In this document: positions 37,546-49,690 of the stretch, piece by piece
How the letters are laid out: each line of letters begins with the position of its first letter
Numbering within the stretch: the stretch's first letter is position 1
Assembly: GCA_030762895.1 (NCBI GenBank)
Contig: CM061064.1
Coordinates: 240,589,086-240,653,085, forward strand
Length of the DNA: 64,000 bases
From: Sophora flavescens
Taxonomy: Eukaryota; Streptophyta; Magnoliopsida; Fabales; Fabaceae
Reading direction: 5' to 3'
The notes under the pieces: model-generated
Told to the model about the DNA's origin: nothing
Databases searched by the model: none
What the model saw: the letters and a program-made list of their open reading frames with translations, nothing else
Position numbers and translations under genes: made by a program

Positions 37546-38687
37546 CGTATTATTGTTCGGAAATGATATTATTATATGAGGATATATGATGATGATTTTG
37601 GATAACATGATGACGATTATGATGATAGGATGAGTCTAATGATTGTTCTTAGAGGATTGAGTAAATCATAAGTCATGTTGAGACACGAGGATGTATTTGG
37701 GGATTGCATATGATATGTAATAGTAGTGCCCAACCGAGATAATTATCGTGAGATGGGGTTGAGAATAATGAGATGAGATTATTTTCAAGCTATCTGTGAG
37801 ATTAGGATGACCGGTTAGGGCACTAGGGGGTGACCTGAAACATGGTTTGTGAGATGAGGGACCTGAAACATGGTCGAGTGGACCTGAAACATGGTCGATT
37901 GGGGTCTATGCCTCAGAGGGAAAATTCCCAGGGATAGGCTAACGACGGACCGCACAGAGATGATTTCATTTTAGTCGCAGCTATAGTTCATGCATTGCAT
38001 GAGCATCCTGGATTGTGGTCCAGAGGTGTGCACCGGGTTGTGTAGCTATAGTGCCATTGCTTTCCATGGGTACCCTCCAACCGAGGACGAGGGTGTGCGT
38101 CGGGGACTCTGGGATGTGTCGATTATATTGTTGTGATATCCGGATATGGCCGATACCTGAGGAGATTATTCATACATCATTTGAATTGCATCATGATGGA
38201 GGGTAGAGGAAAGATCCTAGATGTGGATTGAGGGTGATTGTGGTACCTATATTTATACTTGGGAGACAGATGTTTAGTGTGCCGTTATTTAATTAAATGT
38301 TGCTAAACCCTTTCCACGTTTGATGTTATATGGTTTCTGATCCCTGTCTTCTCTATATTGCATATGTTTCTTTTTGTGATCGTGATGAGAAGATCCTACG
38401 GGGGAGCCAGCTATAGAGGAGCTTGATGGGACCTCGTATGCGCCAGATGTTGGGGGACAAGCAGTGGATCCTCATAGTTGAGTACAGAGCCTTTGGCCAG
38501 CGTGTCTCGTCTCTTTAGGATGTTTTTATTTTGTTTGATTATCAGTTTGTACACTTTGGGATCCGACTGATGGGATTCCCTCTACTGTACTGTATCAGGA
38601 CTTGAGGTGTATATGTTATGTATGTATGTATGTATGTATGAATATATGTTGTGTATATTTTAAGTTTTAAATTTTCCATTGTTTTAG

Positions 38688-38700
38688 TGGTATCAGAGCA
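38688..38700 (+). promoter_or_regulatory. Primer-binding site of element C (tRNA-Met)
   Basis: TGGTATCAGAGCA is the perfect plant initiator tRNA-Met complement. It primes minus-strand DNA synthesis. Confidence 0.92.
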
Positions 38701-38902
38701 GTTCGGTTCTGAAACGGACTGTGAGTACTATGATTAGGGTGAACTGGCCATTTAGTTGAATCCACATCGGATAACAACTATGCTTAGAAGTTGGATAGTG
38801 AGTCTGATGCGACATCTCTATGGCATGTAGTATTTATATTCCAGTTTTATGTAGTATTATATGTCATATTGATGTGGGCTAATGATTTCTTTTAACAGGA
38901 TT

Positions 38903-40049
38903 ATGGCTCGAGGCCGAGGTCGAGGAAGTGGCAGACGGGGTGGTGGTAGAGCGATAGGGGGTCTAGAGGATGAGCCTCATCATCCAGAGGCAGGGATTAC
39001 AAGTGGAGGAGAGTCCGCCGAGACTCTTCGGACTATCCGCGAGTTAGCATCCGTTCTGTTGCGGCAGGGGCAGTAGAATGCTCAGAGGGTACAGAGAGAG
39101 GCAGAGCTACATGAGCGTCATGATAGGAGGATAGCCGCTGATGATGAGGATGCATGATTGACTACCTTTCTCAAAGGTAAGCCACCACAATTTGGTAGAG
39201 AGTATGATCCAGAGCGAGCAGAGTGGTGGATGCAGAGATGATAGGAAGGTGACCAATGCCGCCTTCATGATGACCGGGGGGGCTGAGTCATGGTGGAGAG
39301 GCAAGAGGAGATTACTAGAGGCTGAAGGCAGAATCATCAGTTAGGAGCTTTTCAGAGAGTGTTTCTTTGAGAAGTACTTCCCGTGATTAGTCAGACACGA
39401 GAAGGAGAGAGAGTTCGTGAGTCTCCAGTAGGGAGACAGGTCTGTTGGTGATTACGCGACCAGATTCGAGACCCTGATACAATTTTCTGAGTACTACCAG
39501 AGGTTTCCAGATGAGCTCTGGATGTGCCGGAGATTCGAAGAGGATTTACGTCATTAGTTGAGTAGGGCTAAAGTGCCCTTGGATATCCTGAGTTTCCCAG
39601 AGCTAGTAGAGAGGTGAAGTGCTATAGAGAGCATGGATAGGAGGTAGGTTGTAGAGCAGAGACAGCAGCGTAGCTGGGGTCCTATCAGAGCAGGTCATCA
39701 GAGGAGAGGTAACGGAGGTTCTCAGTGGAGGAGAGGACCATATGTTAGACCAGGACAGAGCGCTCAGACATTTGTACCATCAGCACCAGTTACCAGAGAG
39801 GGCCAACAGTAGAGGGCCACAGTGTGTTTCAGTTGCGGAGGTCCACATTATATCGGGGATTTTACAGATAGATCTGGTTGCTACGTCTGTGGCAAACCAG
39901 GTCATTTTTCTAGGGATTGTCGACAGAGAGCGATACAGCAGCAGCCAGCAACCGGCAGAGGAGCTGGTAGTTCCAGAGGAGCCAGTGGTTTCATAGAAGG
40001 AGCTGGGAGAGGGGTTCCGGCAGCGGGACGACAGACGGCCAGACCTTAG
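38903..40049 (+). pseudogene. gag: gag of element C (nucleocapsid)
   Basis: It starts with an Arg/Gly-rich segment (MARGRGRGSGRRGGG) 203 bp after the primer site. A capsid-like core follows, with GGAESWWRGKRR, GDYATRFE and YYQRFPDE. It ends in two zinc knuckles: the first (CFSC..H) is damaged, the second is perfect (CYVCGKPGHFSRDC, about 39879-39920). Reading frame changes near 39240, where a piece of the core also seems to be missing. In-frame stops occur at 39074, 39155, 39342, 39384, 39429, 39555, 39615, 39645, 39810 and 40047. In an intact element it would form the particle shell and bind RNA. Here it is dead. Confidence 0.9.
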
Positions 40050-40061
40050 GCCACGGGGAGG

Positions 40062-42928
40062 GTGTTTACAGTGAGAGGATCTGAGTCCTCTCAATCTGCA
40101 GATCTTATTCAAGGTATGTGTTTAATATATGGTAGACTCTCGTCTGTGTTGTTTGATTCAGGCGCTACACATTCTTTTGTGTTCCATGAGTGCGTAGATC
40201 ATTTACATTTGCCCGTTTCTCAGCTACCATATACCTTGACAGTGTCCACCCCTACCAGTGATCCTATGATCACTATGTCTGTTTGGTTACAGTGTCCAAT
40301 AGCTGTTGAAAATAGGGCATTCCTTGTAGATCTCATCTGTTTGCCTATGCAGCAGATAGACATTATTCTTGGCATGGATTGGCTTTCGGCTAACCATGTA
40401 GTGCTAGACTGTGCTCGAAAGACTTTATCTTTTATTAAGCCTTCTAGTATAGTATCTGCCAATGAAGGAGCAACTATGAGGGGTTGAGGTTCTCAGCAGT
40501 ATATGATGCTTTTCTCTATGGAAGCTAAGGAGACTTCGAGTATAGGTTCTCTGCCTATTGTGAGAGAGTTTCCTGAGGTTTTCCCTCCTGATGTTCCAGG
40601 TTTGCCACCAGAGAGGGAGGTGGTGTTCGCTATAGATCTCATACTAGGGGCTGGACCTATTTCAGTAACTCCTTATCGGATGTCGCCAGTGGAGTTGGCA
40701 GAGTTGAAGAAACAGTTGGACGACATGATGAAGAAGGAATTTATCAGACCGAGTGTTTAGCCTTGGGGAGAACCGGTATTGTTTGTCAAGAAAAAGGACG
40801 AAAGTTCTAGGTTGTGCTTAAGTCGGTGAGTGAGGTGAGGAGTTTCCTGGGATTAGTCGGGTATTACAGGAGGTTCATCGAGGGTTTCTCGAAGATTACG
40901 TTGTCTATGACGCAGTTAACGAGAAAAGGTATGGCATTTGTTTGGACAGAGAAGTGTGAAGAGAGCTTTCAGAAGCTAAAGGAGAATTTGACTACATCTC
41001 CTGTGCTAACGTTACCAGATCCATTAGGATAGTTTGACGTATATTGTGGCGCGTCGTATCAAGGATTGGGTTGTGTTTTGATGCAATAGGGAAGAGTTGT
41101 TGCTTATGCTTCCCGACAATTGAGGGTTCATGAAAGGAATTACCCAACCCATGATCTGGAGTTAGCAGCCATAGTGTTCGCATTGAAGATATGGCGACAC
41201 TATCTCTATGGAGTTAAGTTTAATGTGTTCAGTGATCACAAGAGTTTAAAGTATTTGTTTGATCAGAAGGATCTGAACATGAGGCAACGTAGATGGATGG
41301 AATTCATTAAGGACTATGAGTTTGATCTTCAATACCATCCAGTGAAGGCTAATGTTGTGGCAGATGCACTAAGTCGGAAATTCTTGCACGTATCGGCAAT
41401 GATGGTGAAAGAGATGGAGTTGCTTGAACAGTTTAGAGATTTGAACCTAGGTATGGATTTGATTGAGGATAGAATATGCTTAGGTATGATAACCATCAGT
41501 AGTGAGTTTTGGAGAGACCTTAAAATTGAGCAGGGTCAGGATGAATATTTGGTGGATGTGAATCGAGGTATAGATGAGGGAAAAGTTTTAGAGTTTAGGA
41601 GAGGATCAGATGGAGTGTTAGGGTTTAAGGATCGGATATGTGTGCCAGAGAACTTAGAGATTAGGAAGATGATCTTAGAGGAGGCACATAAAAGTAAGCT
41701 GAGTTTCCACCCAGGAGCCACCAAGATGTACCAAGACTTGAAGAAGATGTTTTGTTGGCCAAGGATGAAGAAAGAAGTGGCGGAATATGTTCTATCATGT
41801 TTGGTATGTTAGAAAGCTAAGATAGAGCATCAAAAGCCCGTCGGGTTGTTGGAGTCCTTGGATATCCCAGAGTGGAAATGGGATAGTATAGCGATGGACT
41901 TTGTGGTTGGATTACCACGAACTCCGAAGAGATTTGATGCGATTAGGGTTATCATCGATAGGTTGACGAAGTGTGCTCACTTCTTACCTATTGGTGAGAG
42001 TTATAGTCTTGAAAGGTCGACCCATATCTATATCAAGGAAGTAGTGAGGTTGCATGGTGTGCCATCGAGTATTGTCTCCGATCGAGATCCTAGATTTACA
42101 TCTAGATTTTGGAGACAGTTACACGATGCTTTGGGAACAAAGTTGAGGATGAGTTCTGCTTATCATCCTCAGACGGATGGACAGTCTGAGAGAACAATTC
42201 AATCATTGGAGGATCTTTTAAGAGCTTATGTGTTGGAACATGTTGGCAGTTGGGATGAATTCCTACCATTGATCGAGTTCACATACAATAACAATTTCCA
42301 CGGTAGCATCGGGATGGCACCGTATGAGGCTCTATATGGGAGAAAGTGTAGGATTCCATTATGTTGGTATGAGACTGGCGAGAGCCAAGTGTTGGGTCCT
42401 GATGTGGTACAGCAAACAACAGAACAAGTTAGGAAAATAAGAGAGAAAATGAAGGAAGCCCAGGATCGGTAGAGAAGCTACAGTAACAAGAGGAGGAGAC
42501 CCTTAGAGTTCCAAGAAGGTGATCACGTGTTCTTGAGAGTCACTCCGAAGACCGGAATTGGAAGAGTTATAAAGTCTAGAAAGCTCACTCGCCGATTCAT
42601 TAGACCATTTCAGATTCTTCGATGAATTGGTCTAGTAGCTTACCAGATAGCCTTACGACCTTACCTTTCCAACCTTCACGATGTCTTCCATGTTTCCCAG
42701 TTGAGAAAATATTACCCTAATCCTTCTCATGCACTTGAGCCTGAGTCTATACAACTCCGAGAGAATCTAGAATATGAGGCTTTACCGGTTAAGATCATAG
42801 ATAGAAGGATTAAAGAACTACGTGGTAGACAGATTCGTTTGGTTAAGGTCATTTGGGATGAGATTACTGAAGATTCTACGTGGGAGCGTGAGGCGGATAT
42901 ACAGCAGCAGTATCCACATCTTTTATGA
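40062..42928 (+). pseudogene. pol: pol of element C (PR-RT-RH-IN)
   Basis: Domains in order: aspartic protease with LFDSGATHSF (about 40150-40180) and IILGMDWL; start of reverse transcriptase (PYRMSP, FIRPS); RT thumb region from 40817; RNase H (41039-41400); integrase (41640-42928). Between about 40811 and 40817 the reverse transcriptase palm, including the catalytic YxDD box, is deleted and the frame changes. The first RNase H Asp is Gly (YCGASYQG); the E of DLELAA and D of FSDHKSL remain. Integrase keeps a zinc-binding region ending CLVC and the D, D, E residues in AMDFVVG, VSDRDPRF and DGQSERT. Its catalytic core (41846-42472) has no stop. In-frame stops elsewhere are at 40485, 40758, 41030, 41087, 41810, 42470 and 42623. 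Confidence 0.93.
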
Positions 42929-42955
42929 GGTACGTAAATTCCTAGGACGGAATTT

Positions 42956-42974
42956 CTTTTAAGGGGGGTAGTAA
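42956..42974 (+). promoter_or_regulatory. Polypurine tract of element C
   Basis: AAGGGGGGTAG lies just before the 3' LTR, preceded by the usual GACGGAATTTCTTTT. The inverted counterpart is at 29098-29118. Confidence 0.85.
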
Positions 42975-43308
42975 TGTAACACCCCATATTTCGTGGGAAA
43001 AAAAATAGATATTTTAATTAGATGGGAATGAGGGTTAGATAAATCTAAAATTATTTAAGAATCCAAACACATGCAAGTTCAAAATAAAATTTAAGCAACT
43101 CAAAATTTTCATTAGGCAAGCACCTCAATTTAAATCCTTAATTAAGGTAGTTTATCATTAACAACATTAAAAGATAATTAGCCATAGATATAGATCTTAA
43201 TCATAGCTAGCTAGATAGCTATACTCAATTTACTCAAGTTTTAGTCATCGTGATTAATTAGCACTAATCTTAATTCACTATACTCTAGTTACAAGTTTCA
43301 ACTTAATT
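42975..43308 (+). repeat. 3' LTR of element C, first part
   Basis: It matches 35866-36198 and ends in the 14-bp target site of the LINE (43295-43308). Confidence 0.92.
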
Positions 43309-43347
43309 GGATCAAATCTCCGCTATTTTGAGGGTTGATGGTGCATC

Positions 43348-44919
43348 ATGTCTAATCAAGATCCTGCCTGCCCATGGCCCTTTCTTCAACCTCTAGCCCC
43401 TTCACCCCCGCCTTCTTCCCCATCCTCTTCTTCTTTACCTGCGCAAAAGAAATCCTTTGCTCAGGCACTCTCCAATTCCTTTGACATACCTATCAGTCAA
43501 TTGCCCAAGGCACGGTTGATAGGAGACTCAATTTCTATAAAGATTTCTGAAGAGGAATACAAGATTGGATTAGAAAGTAGCAAGAACAGTTTACATGATC
43601 GTTTAATCCTTTAGAAAGGTAATCAACCAATTAAGTTTCAAGACTTAAGATACAAGTTATCGAAACTATGGAAACCAATTGGACAATGGCGCATGATCCC
43701 TTTGGGTAAAGGATATTATGAATTCAATTTCGCATCCTTAGAAGATCTACGTAGTGTTTGGACTGTTGGTTCATGGAATTTACAACCAGGCATGCTTAAA
43801 CTCTATCAATGGAGTCCAGACTTTAATCCCAATCTTCAGAAACAAACTCACGTTCAATCTTGGGTTTGAATATACGATCTCCCTATGGAGTATTGGAGGC
43901 CGAAAATACTTTTTGAAATTGCAAATGGTATAGGTACTCCAATTGCTCTAGATGAATCAACAGAAAATAAAGTTTTTGGTCACTATGCTAGAATCCTAGT
44001 TGACATCGATCTATCTGGCCTAATCCCGAATGGTATTAGGGTGGAAAGAGATGCCCATGCATTCTATATTACAATTGACTATGAAAAACTCCCCTCCTTT
44101 TGTTCATGTTGTCTTTCGATAGGTCATTCTATTGGGGAATGCAAGAGAAACAATAATGGTAATGAAACTCAAAAGGAGCAGCCTTTATATCAGAAAACAA
44201 TAGCTGCATATGTTCCTAAACAGAATATTGTCAGGAAATCAGATGTTGCAGCAGTGGATAATTCTGATCAAGTAATTGATGGCAAGGAAGATATTGGTCA
44301 TGATCCAGTTAATGGTGGGAAACATGATCAAAATCATATTACGGCTGATACTCCTGGAAGAATTCCAAAAAATGATAATGCAGTAGTGCAACAGATAGTT
44401 AATGATGCAGTGGATAATCAGGTAATCCAAGAGGATGGTGTTGAGGATTCAATTTCAGAATATGATGAATCAATACATCCGGATTCACCTCAGGCAGATA
44501 GAGTTTTATCTGATCCTGGATTTCAGACTCCAATAGTAGGTTCATAAAATATTGGAATTGGAGTGCAATCTATTAGTCATGTTTCTGACTCAATGGGAGG
44601 CATTGATAATAATATGCAGGTCAACTCAATCCCTCAGAGAATTAATGCAATTGTCCCTTCTCAGGTTGATATTCTACCTCATCAAGCTCAGCAGGACGTC
44701 AGGATTGTGTCCAAGTTCTGGAGTAATGGTATCGAGGATGAAGAGATTGATGTGGAAGAGGAATGTCTTGATGTTAATGAAGTTCATACCGAGCAAGGTA
44801 ATTTCGAAATCTTTCTTTAAAAATCTCAACATAAAAATTTGAGGAAAAAACAGATAGCCCCAGCAAAAACTGGTAAGCCAAAAGCCCGAAACAGGGCTGG
44901 ACCTGTTAATTTTGCATGA
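43348..44919 (+). pseudogene. LINE ORF1 protein (DUF4283-type, zinc knuckle)
   Basis: One frame of 523 codons from ATG (43348) to TGA (44917-44919), broken by stops at 43612 (TAG), 43867 (TGA), 44545 (TAA) and 44818 (TAA) but with no frameshift. The N-terminus is Pro/Ser-rich. A DUF4283-like domain with W-x-P-x-G-x-W and Y-E-F-N-F follows. Next comes a zinc knuckle C-x2-C-x4-H-x4-C (SCCLSIGHSIGEC, about 44104-44145) and a long acidic, low-complexity tail ending in a basic stretch. In plant L1 elements this type of protein binds the element RNA. Confidence 0.88.
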
Positions 44920-47900
44920 TGAAGTTCCTATTCTGGAATGTTAGAGGGATTGGCAACCTAGACACTAGGTTAGTTTTGAAGAAATTTATGGTTTCTAATA
45001 AGCCTGATCTAATTTTCGTTGCTGAGCCTTGGATTAGTATTGCTCAATTTCTTGACAGGTTTTGGACAAAATTCAATCTGAAAGTTTTTGCAGTTAATGA
45101 TAGGAATACTCTTTTGCCTAATCTTTGGTGCATCTTCCACGAATCCCTGCATCCTACTGTTATTGCTTGCTCTAATCAACAGGTCTTTTTCTCTTTAAAG
45201 ATGGAATCTCAGGAAATCTTCATTTCAAATATTTATGCTAGCACAAATTATCAAAACAGAAGAGAGTTGTGGGCTGAACTGATAGCATGACAACAAGTTA
45301 ATGATGGCCCCTGATGTTTCATAGGGGATTATAATGTGGTTCTTGGTGCTCATGAGCAAAGGGGTGGTTGCTTACCTTTGAGGATTGCTTCAGAGGAGTT
45401 TAAGCTTTGGACAGACAATTGTCATCTCTCTCATATTATGACCCATGGTGCACATTTTTCTTGGTCTAATGGTAGAAGAGGTAATGCTTTAACAGAGAAA
45501 AGGCTTGATAAAGTGGTTTGCAATGACAAATGGTTGAGCTTCTGGTCTAGTGTTGCTTGCTGCACACTCCCTAGAAGCAAATCTGATCACTATCCCTTGC
45601 TTTTATCAATGAAGAAGGAAATTAAAAACTTTAGTTCTTCTTTTAAATTCATGAAGATGTGGGCTTTAAATCCGGATTGCTCTAGAATAATTGAAGATGT
45701 ATGGAATTCTGAGGTAGCAGGATGTCCTATGTTCATTCTCTCTCGGAAATTAAAGCTGTTGAAAGGGAGACTCAAAAGCTGGAATAAAGATACTTTTGGA
45801 GATGTTAACTTTAAAGTTGATTCTGCTATGGCAACGGTTGATAAAATTCAATAAATAATCAGTTCAACAGGAATGACCGATATGCTGTTTGAGCGAGAAA
45901 AACATGTTCAAACTGAGTTGCAATATGCTTTGCATTGTCAAGAAGAATTATGGAAAGAAAAATCCAGAATTGATTGGCATATTCAAGGTGATAGGAACAC
46001 CGAATTCTTTCATAAGATCACCAAGATAAGGAATGTCTCAAAGCAAATCTCCCTGATCAAAAAGGATGATCAAGTTCCATACGCTGCAAAGGATATAGAG
46101 GAACATATATTGAGTTATTATACTGAGCTGTTCTTTTCTGAAAATCAATGCAGGGAAAATGATTTAGTTGACAGAATTTTAACTCCAATGGTCTCTAGAG
46201 AGGACAACCTAATGTTAACCAACCTGCCCTCCCTTGAAGAAGTGAAAAATGCAGTGTTTTCCTTGATTGGTAGTGGTGCTCCGGGGCCTGATGGTTTTGG
46301 TGGATTTTTCTTCCAAAATTATTGGGGAATTGTTCAACATGATGTATGCAGAGCTATCATTCAGTTTTTTGAGAAGGGTTGGTTGCTGCCCAACTTAAAC
46401 TCAAACCTGGTGGTTCTAATTCCAAAAACTCATGGTGCTAATAGAGTTGAGGATTTTAGGCCTATTGCCTTGGCTAACTTCCAGTTCAAAATTATCACAA
46501 AAGTTATAGCAGATAGACTGGCTAAGGTAGCATCAAAGATTATCTCTGATAATCAAAAAGGTTTCATTCAAGGAAGATATATTAATGACTATCTCTGTAC
46601 TGCTTCAGAATGTGTAAATATGCTGGACAAAAGGGCTTTTGGTGGAAATATAGCCTTGAAGATTGATGTCAAGAAGGCTTTTGACACCATGGATTGCAAA
46701 TTCCTATTGAAGGTTCTCCATTCTTTTGGTTTTGATGCTAAGTTCTGTCAATGGATAGATACCGTTCTCAAATCAGTTAAGCTATCTATTGATGTCAATG
46801 GCAAGTCAGTTGGATTTTTCTCTTGTAAGAGGGGTGTTAGGCAGGGTGATCCCTTGTCCCCTCTTTTGTTATGTATTGCAGAAGATGTATTGAGCAGGGC
46901 TATTTGCAAGTTAGTTCAAGATGGAAAGCTCAACACAATGGCTGGCCCTAGAGGCTTCAGATCTCCCAGTCATATCTTGTATGTCGATGATATTCTCATC
47001 TTCTGTAGAGCCTCCAATCAGAATTTGTCCAATCTAATGTCTCTCTTGAAGGAGTATGGGGAAGCTTCTGGTCAAATGGTTAACCTTCACCAGTCCAAGT
47101 TCTATGCAGGTAACATTTTGGCTAATAGAATGTCTACCATTGCTAATACCTTAGGATTCACTGCTGGTAGGTTTCCTTTCAGATATCTTGGGTTGCCTAT
47201 GTTTAAAGTTAAGCCAAGGAAATCCCATTTGCAATCCATAGCAGATAGGATCAAATCAAAATTAGCCACATGGAAAGGTTGTTTGTTGTCAATCATGGGA
47301 AGAGTTCAACTTGTCAAATCTGTGGTTATTGGTATGATGATGTATAGCTTCCAGGTTTACTCATGGCCTATAAGCTTGCTGAAATTAGTTGATAGCTGGC
47401 TGAGGAACTTTATCTGGTCTAGTAATACAGATATCAAGAAAACAGTGACAGTTGCTTGGCATAAATTGTGCAAACCTGAGGCTGAGGGAGGTCTTGGAGT
47501 CAGATCTTTAAGAGCTGTTAACAATGTTTCTATGCTAAAATTGTGCTGGGATTTCATCTCTTCCTCTGAGCAGTGGGCTAGTCTTTTAAGAGCTAGAGTT
47601 TTGAGGAATAATTCAGTTGTGTAATATTCTATCTCTTCTTCAATTTGGCCAGGAATCAAACCTCACTTGAATTCAGTTCTTTAAAACTCTTCATGGTTTC
47701 TTGGAGATGGTTCTGACATAAACTTTTGGAATGATGTATGGTTATCTAAGCCTTTGAACTCTTTGTTGTCTTTACCAGCACACTTACATTCTTCCTTAAA
47801 TTCAAAGGTTAAAGATTTCCTGCACAATAACTCTTGGTTCATACCAAGTAATATTCTCCAAAACTGTCCAGCTATAGCTGAAGAGCTTAAGCATATCAAC

Positions 47901-48961
47901 ATTCCTTCCTTTCCTAGTAAAGACATTCGTGTGTGGTGCAGAAATGAATCGGGCTCTCTAACTCTGAAGGATGCTTTTCAGTTTCTTAACAGCAATGGCC
48001 AAGCTGTTCCTTGGGCCAATTTCCTCTGGAATAAATGTGTTCCTCCTTCCAAGTCTTTCCTGGTTTGGAGAATCTTGCATAACCGCATGCCTACTGATGA
48101 AAACCTATGGTCCAACGGCTGCATTGTTGTCTCTAGATGTAATTTATGTGGTTGTAATTATGAAACAACTAATCATCTTTTTCTTCAATGCGCCTTTGCT
48201 AAGGATTTATGGTCTTGGCTGAGCAACATAGTTAGCATGGCAATTGATACTTCTTCAATGCTTTCTGTTTTCTCAATCTGTGATCATCGATGGAGCTCTC
48301 AAGTTAAGGATCTTCTGATTGCTGCCATAACTAGCACCATATGGGCAATTTGGCATTGCATAAATAAATCCAGGTTTGAAGATAGGTTTATTCCTTTGCA
48401 GGTTACTAAAAATCTTATCCTTGCTAATGTTAGCCTTGTCGGTAACCTGAGTAAAGGTACAACTTCATCATCTATACAGGACTTTATGTTATTAAAGGCT
48501 TTTAGGGTCAGCTGTCATCCCAACCGAGCTCTATAGAAGTCATATGGCATCCTCCTCCCTGTTATTGGGTCAAGTGCAACACTGATTGGGAAGCTAAAGG
48601 TGCACCGGGTCCTTCTGCTTGTGGTGGCATTTTTCGTGATCATAGTGTTGCCACTCTTGGTTGCTTTGCAACCAACCTTGGAGTCACTTTTGCTTTTTAT
48701 GCTGAGCTAATGGGAGCAATCTTGGCAATTGAAATTGCCCATAATAAAGGTTGGTCGTTATGGCTTGAATGTGACTCAAAGCTTGTCATCTCTGCAATCT
48801 CTTCTCCCTCCTTGGTTCCTTGGAAACTTAGGAATAGATGGAATAAATGCATGGCCATTACTAAGGAAATGTGTTTTGGTTACTCTCATATTTTTCGTGA
48901 GGGCAATAACTGTGCAGATAAAATTGCCAATCACGGACTATCTATTCATGGATTCTTTTGA
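44916..48961 (+). pseudogene. LINE ORF2: endonuclease, reverse transcriptase, zf-RVT, RNase H
   Basis: Start ATG 44916 overlaps the ORF1 stop. The apurinic-type endonuclease has WNVRGIGN, AEPW, GDYNVVLG and KSDHYPL. The reverse transcriptase has FRPIALAN, KGFIQGR, LKIDVKKAFD, GVRQGDPLSP and the catalytic YVDD (46980-46991). A zf-RVT domain follows, with FLWNKCVPPSKSFLVWR and CNLCG..TTNHLFLQC. A frameshift near 48535 leads into an RVT_3-type RNase H (about 48555-48961) with NTDWEAKG, AELMGAILAIE, LECDSKLV and NCADKIAN. In-frame stops are at 45288, 45312, 45852, 47622 and 47682. The reverse transcriptase domain itself is open for 583 codons (45873-47624). Confidence 0.93.
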
Positions 48962-49210
48962 TGGGATTTAATCCCTGGTTTTATTAGGGATGATTTTTAT
49001 AATAATAGGGTAGGACTCCCTAATTTTCGATTTAGGTGATTTCATGGGTAAGGTTCATGTCCCCCTATGTTCTTGTATTGTTTTTGTTTTCCTTTTTTTT
49101 AATAAATTGGGGTGTGCTGCATATGATAGATAGTGGCTAAGGTGCCAACCTAGTTGGGATGTTAGTCTCTATTGTGATGCCTTTGCATGCCTCCTTTGCT
49201 TAAAAAAAAA
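48962..49210 (+). other. LINE 3' UTR and poly(A) tail
   Basis: About 250 bp after the RNase H domain, T-rich, with AATAAA at about 49100 and a nine-A tail directly before the target duplication. Confidence 0.8.
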
Positions 49211-49639
49211 GTTTCAACTTAATTAAATTAACTAAAATAAATTTTATTTATCTTATGAGTAGTAGTACACGACAATTCTATAATAGATGACACCTCCACC
49301 TTCCAAAATTTTGGCTGCATGAAAGCATGCCACCTCCTGCTTGTGACTATTACAAAGTCACGCAAGTTTTAAAGCTTTTCTATGATCAAACAATGACCAC
49401 GTCTCCTGTTGGGTTCACTTAACGCAAAAAGGAAGTTTAATTTTCCTTTCTCCATGCAATTCCACGACACCAAAAAAAAAAGCCACGCCTCCTTTCTTCA
49501 ATTCATGCCAGCATTGAATCCTAGTAAGTATAGCCTTAAGTGAGTCATAATAGTATAATCCAAAAACATGAAGAATTTGCTTATTACTCACCCAATCAAC
49601 GTGAAATCAAAACAAGGCAAAGAGTGAGTGATATAGAGT

Positions 49640-49690
49640 GAGATAGAGAGAGAGAGAGAGGGGGAGAGAGAGAGAGAGAGGGAGAGTGAT
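49640..49690 (+). repeat. GA-rich microsatellite
   Basis: An imperfect (GA)n tract where the 5' LTR has tetranucleotide repeats. Confidence 0.85.

Larger units (their letters stand above)
35866..38687 (+). repeat. 5' LTR of element C, 3' end missing
   Basis: It aligns with 42975-43308 plus 49225-51566. It runs straight from TTTTAG into the primer site at 38688, while the 3' LTR continues another 79 bp after this point. That tail and the LTR/primer spacer have been lost. It carries several microsatellites. Confidence 0.88.
43309..49210 (+). mobile_element. L1-type LINE, nearly full length
   Basis: The element is 5.9 kb. It is flanked by the 14-bp duplication GTTTCAACTTAATT (43295-43308 and 49211-49224) and ends in a short poly(A) (49202-49210). 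The 5' UTR is 39 bp before the first ATG. ORF1 and ORF2 overlap as ATGA. The same target site is uninterrupted in the 5' LTR of element C at about 36186. Several stops and one frameshift make it inactive, yet both ORFs are otherwise in single frames. Confidence 0.95.

Noticed and set aside
37148..37589. Frames of over 100 codons rich in Ile, Val and Thr on both strands
   Set aside because: They translate trinucleotide microsatellites inside an LTR; the same holds for 50237-50491.
38688..38700. Element C as a second pararetrovirus
   Set aside because: It has LTRs with a 5-bp duplication, an integrase and no movement protein, so it is a Ty3/gypsy retrotransposon.
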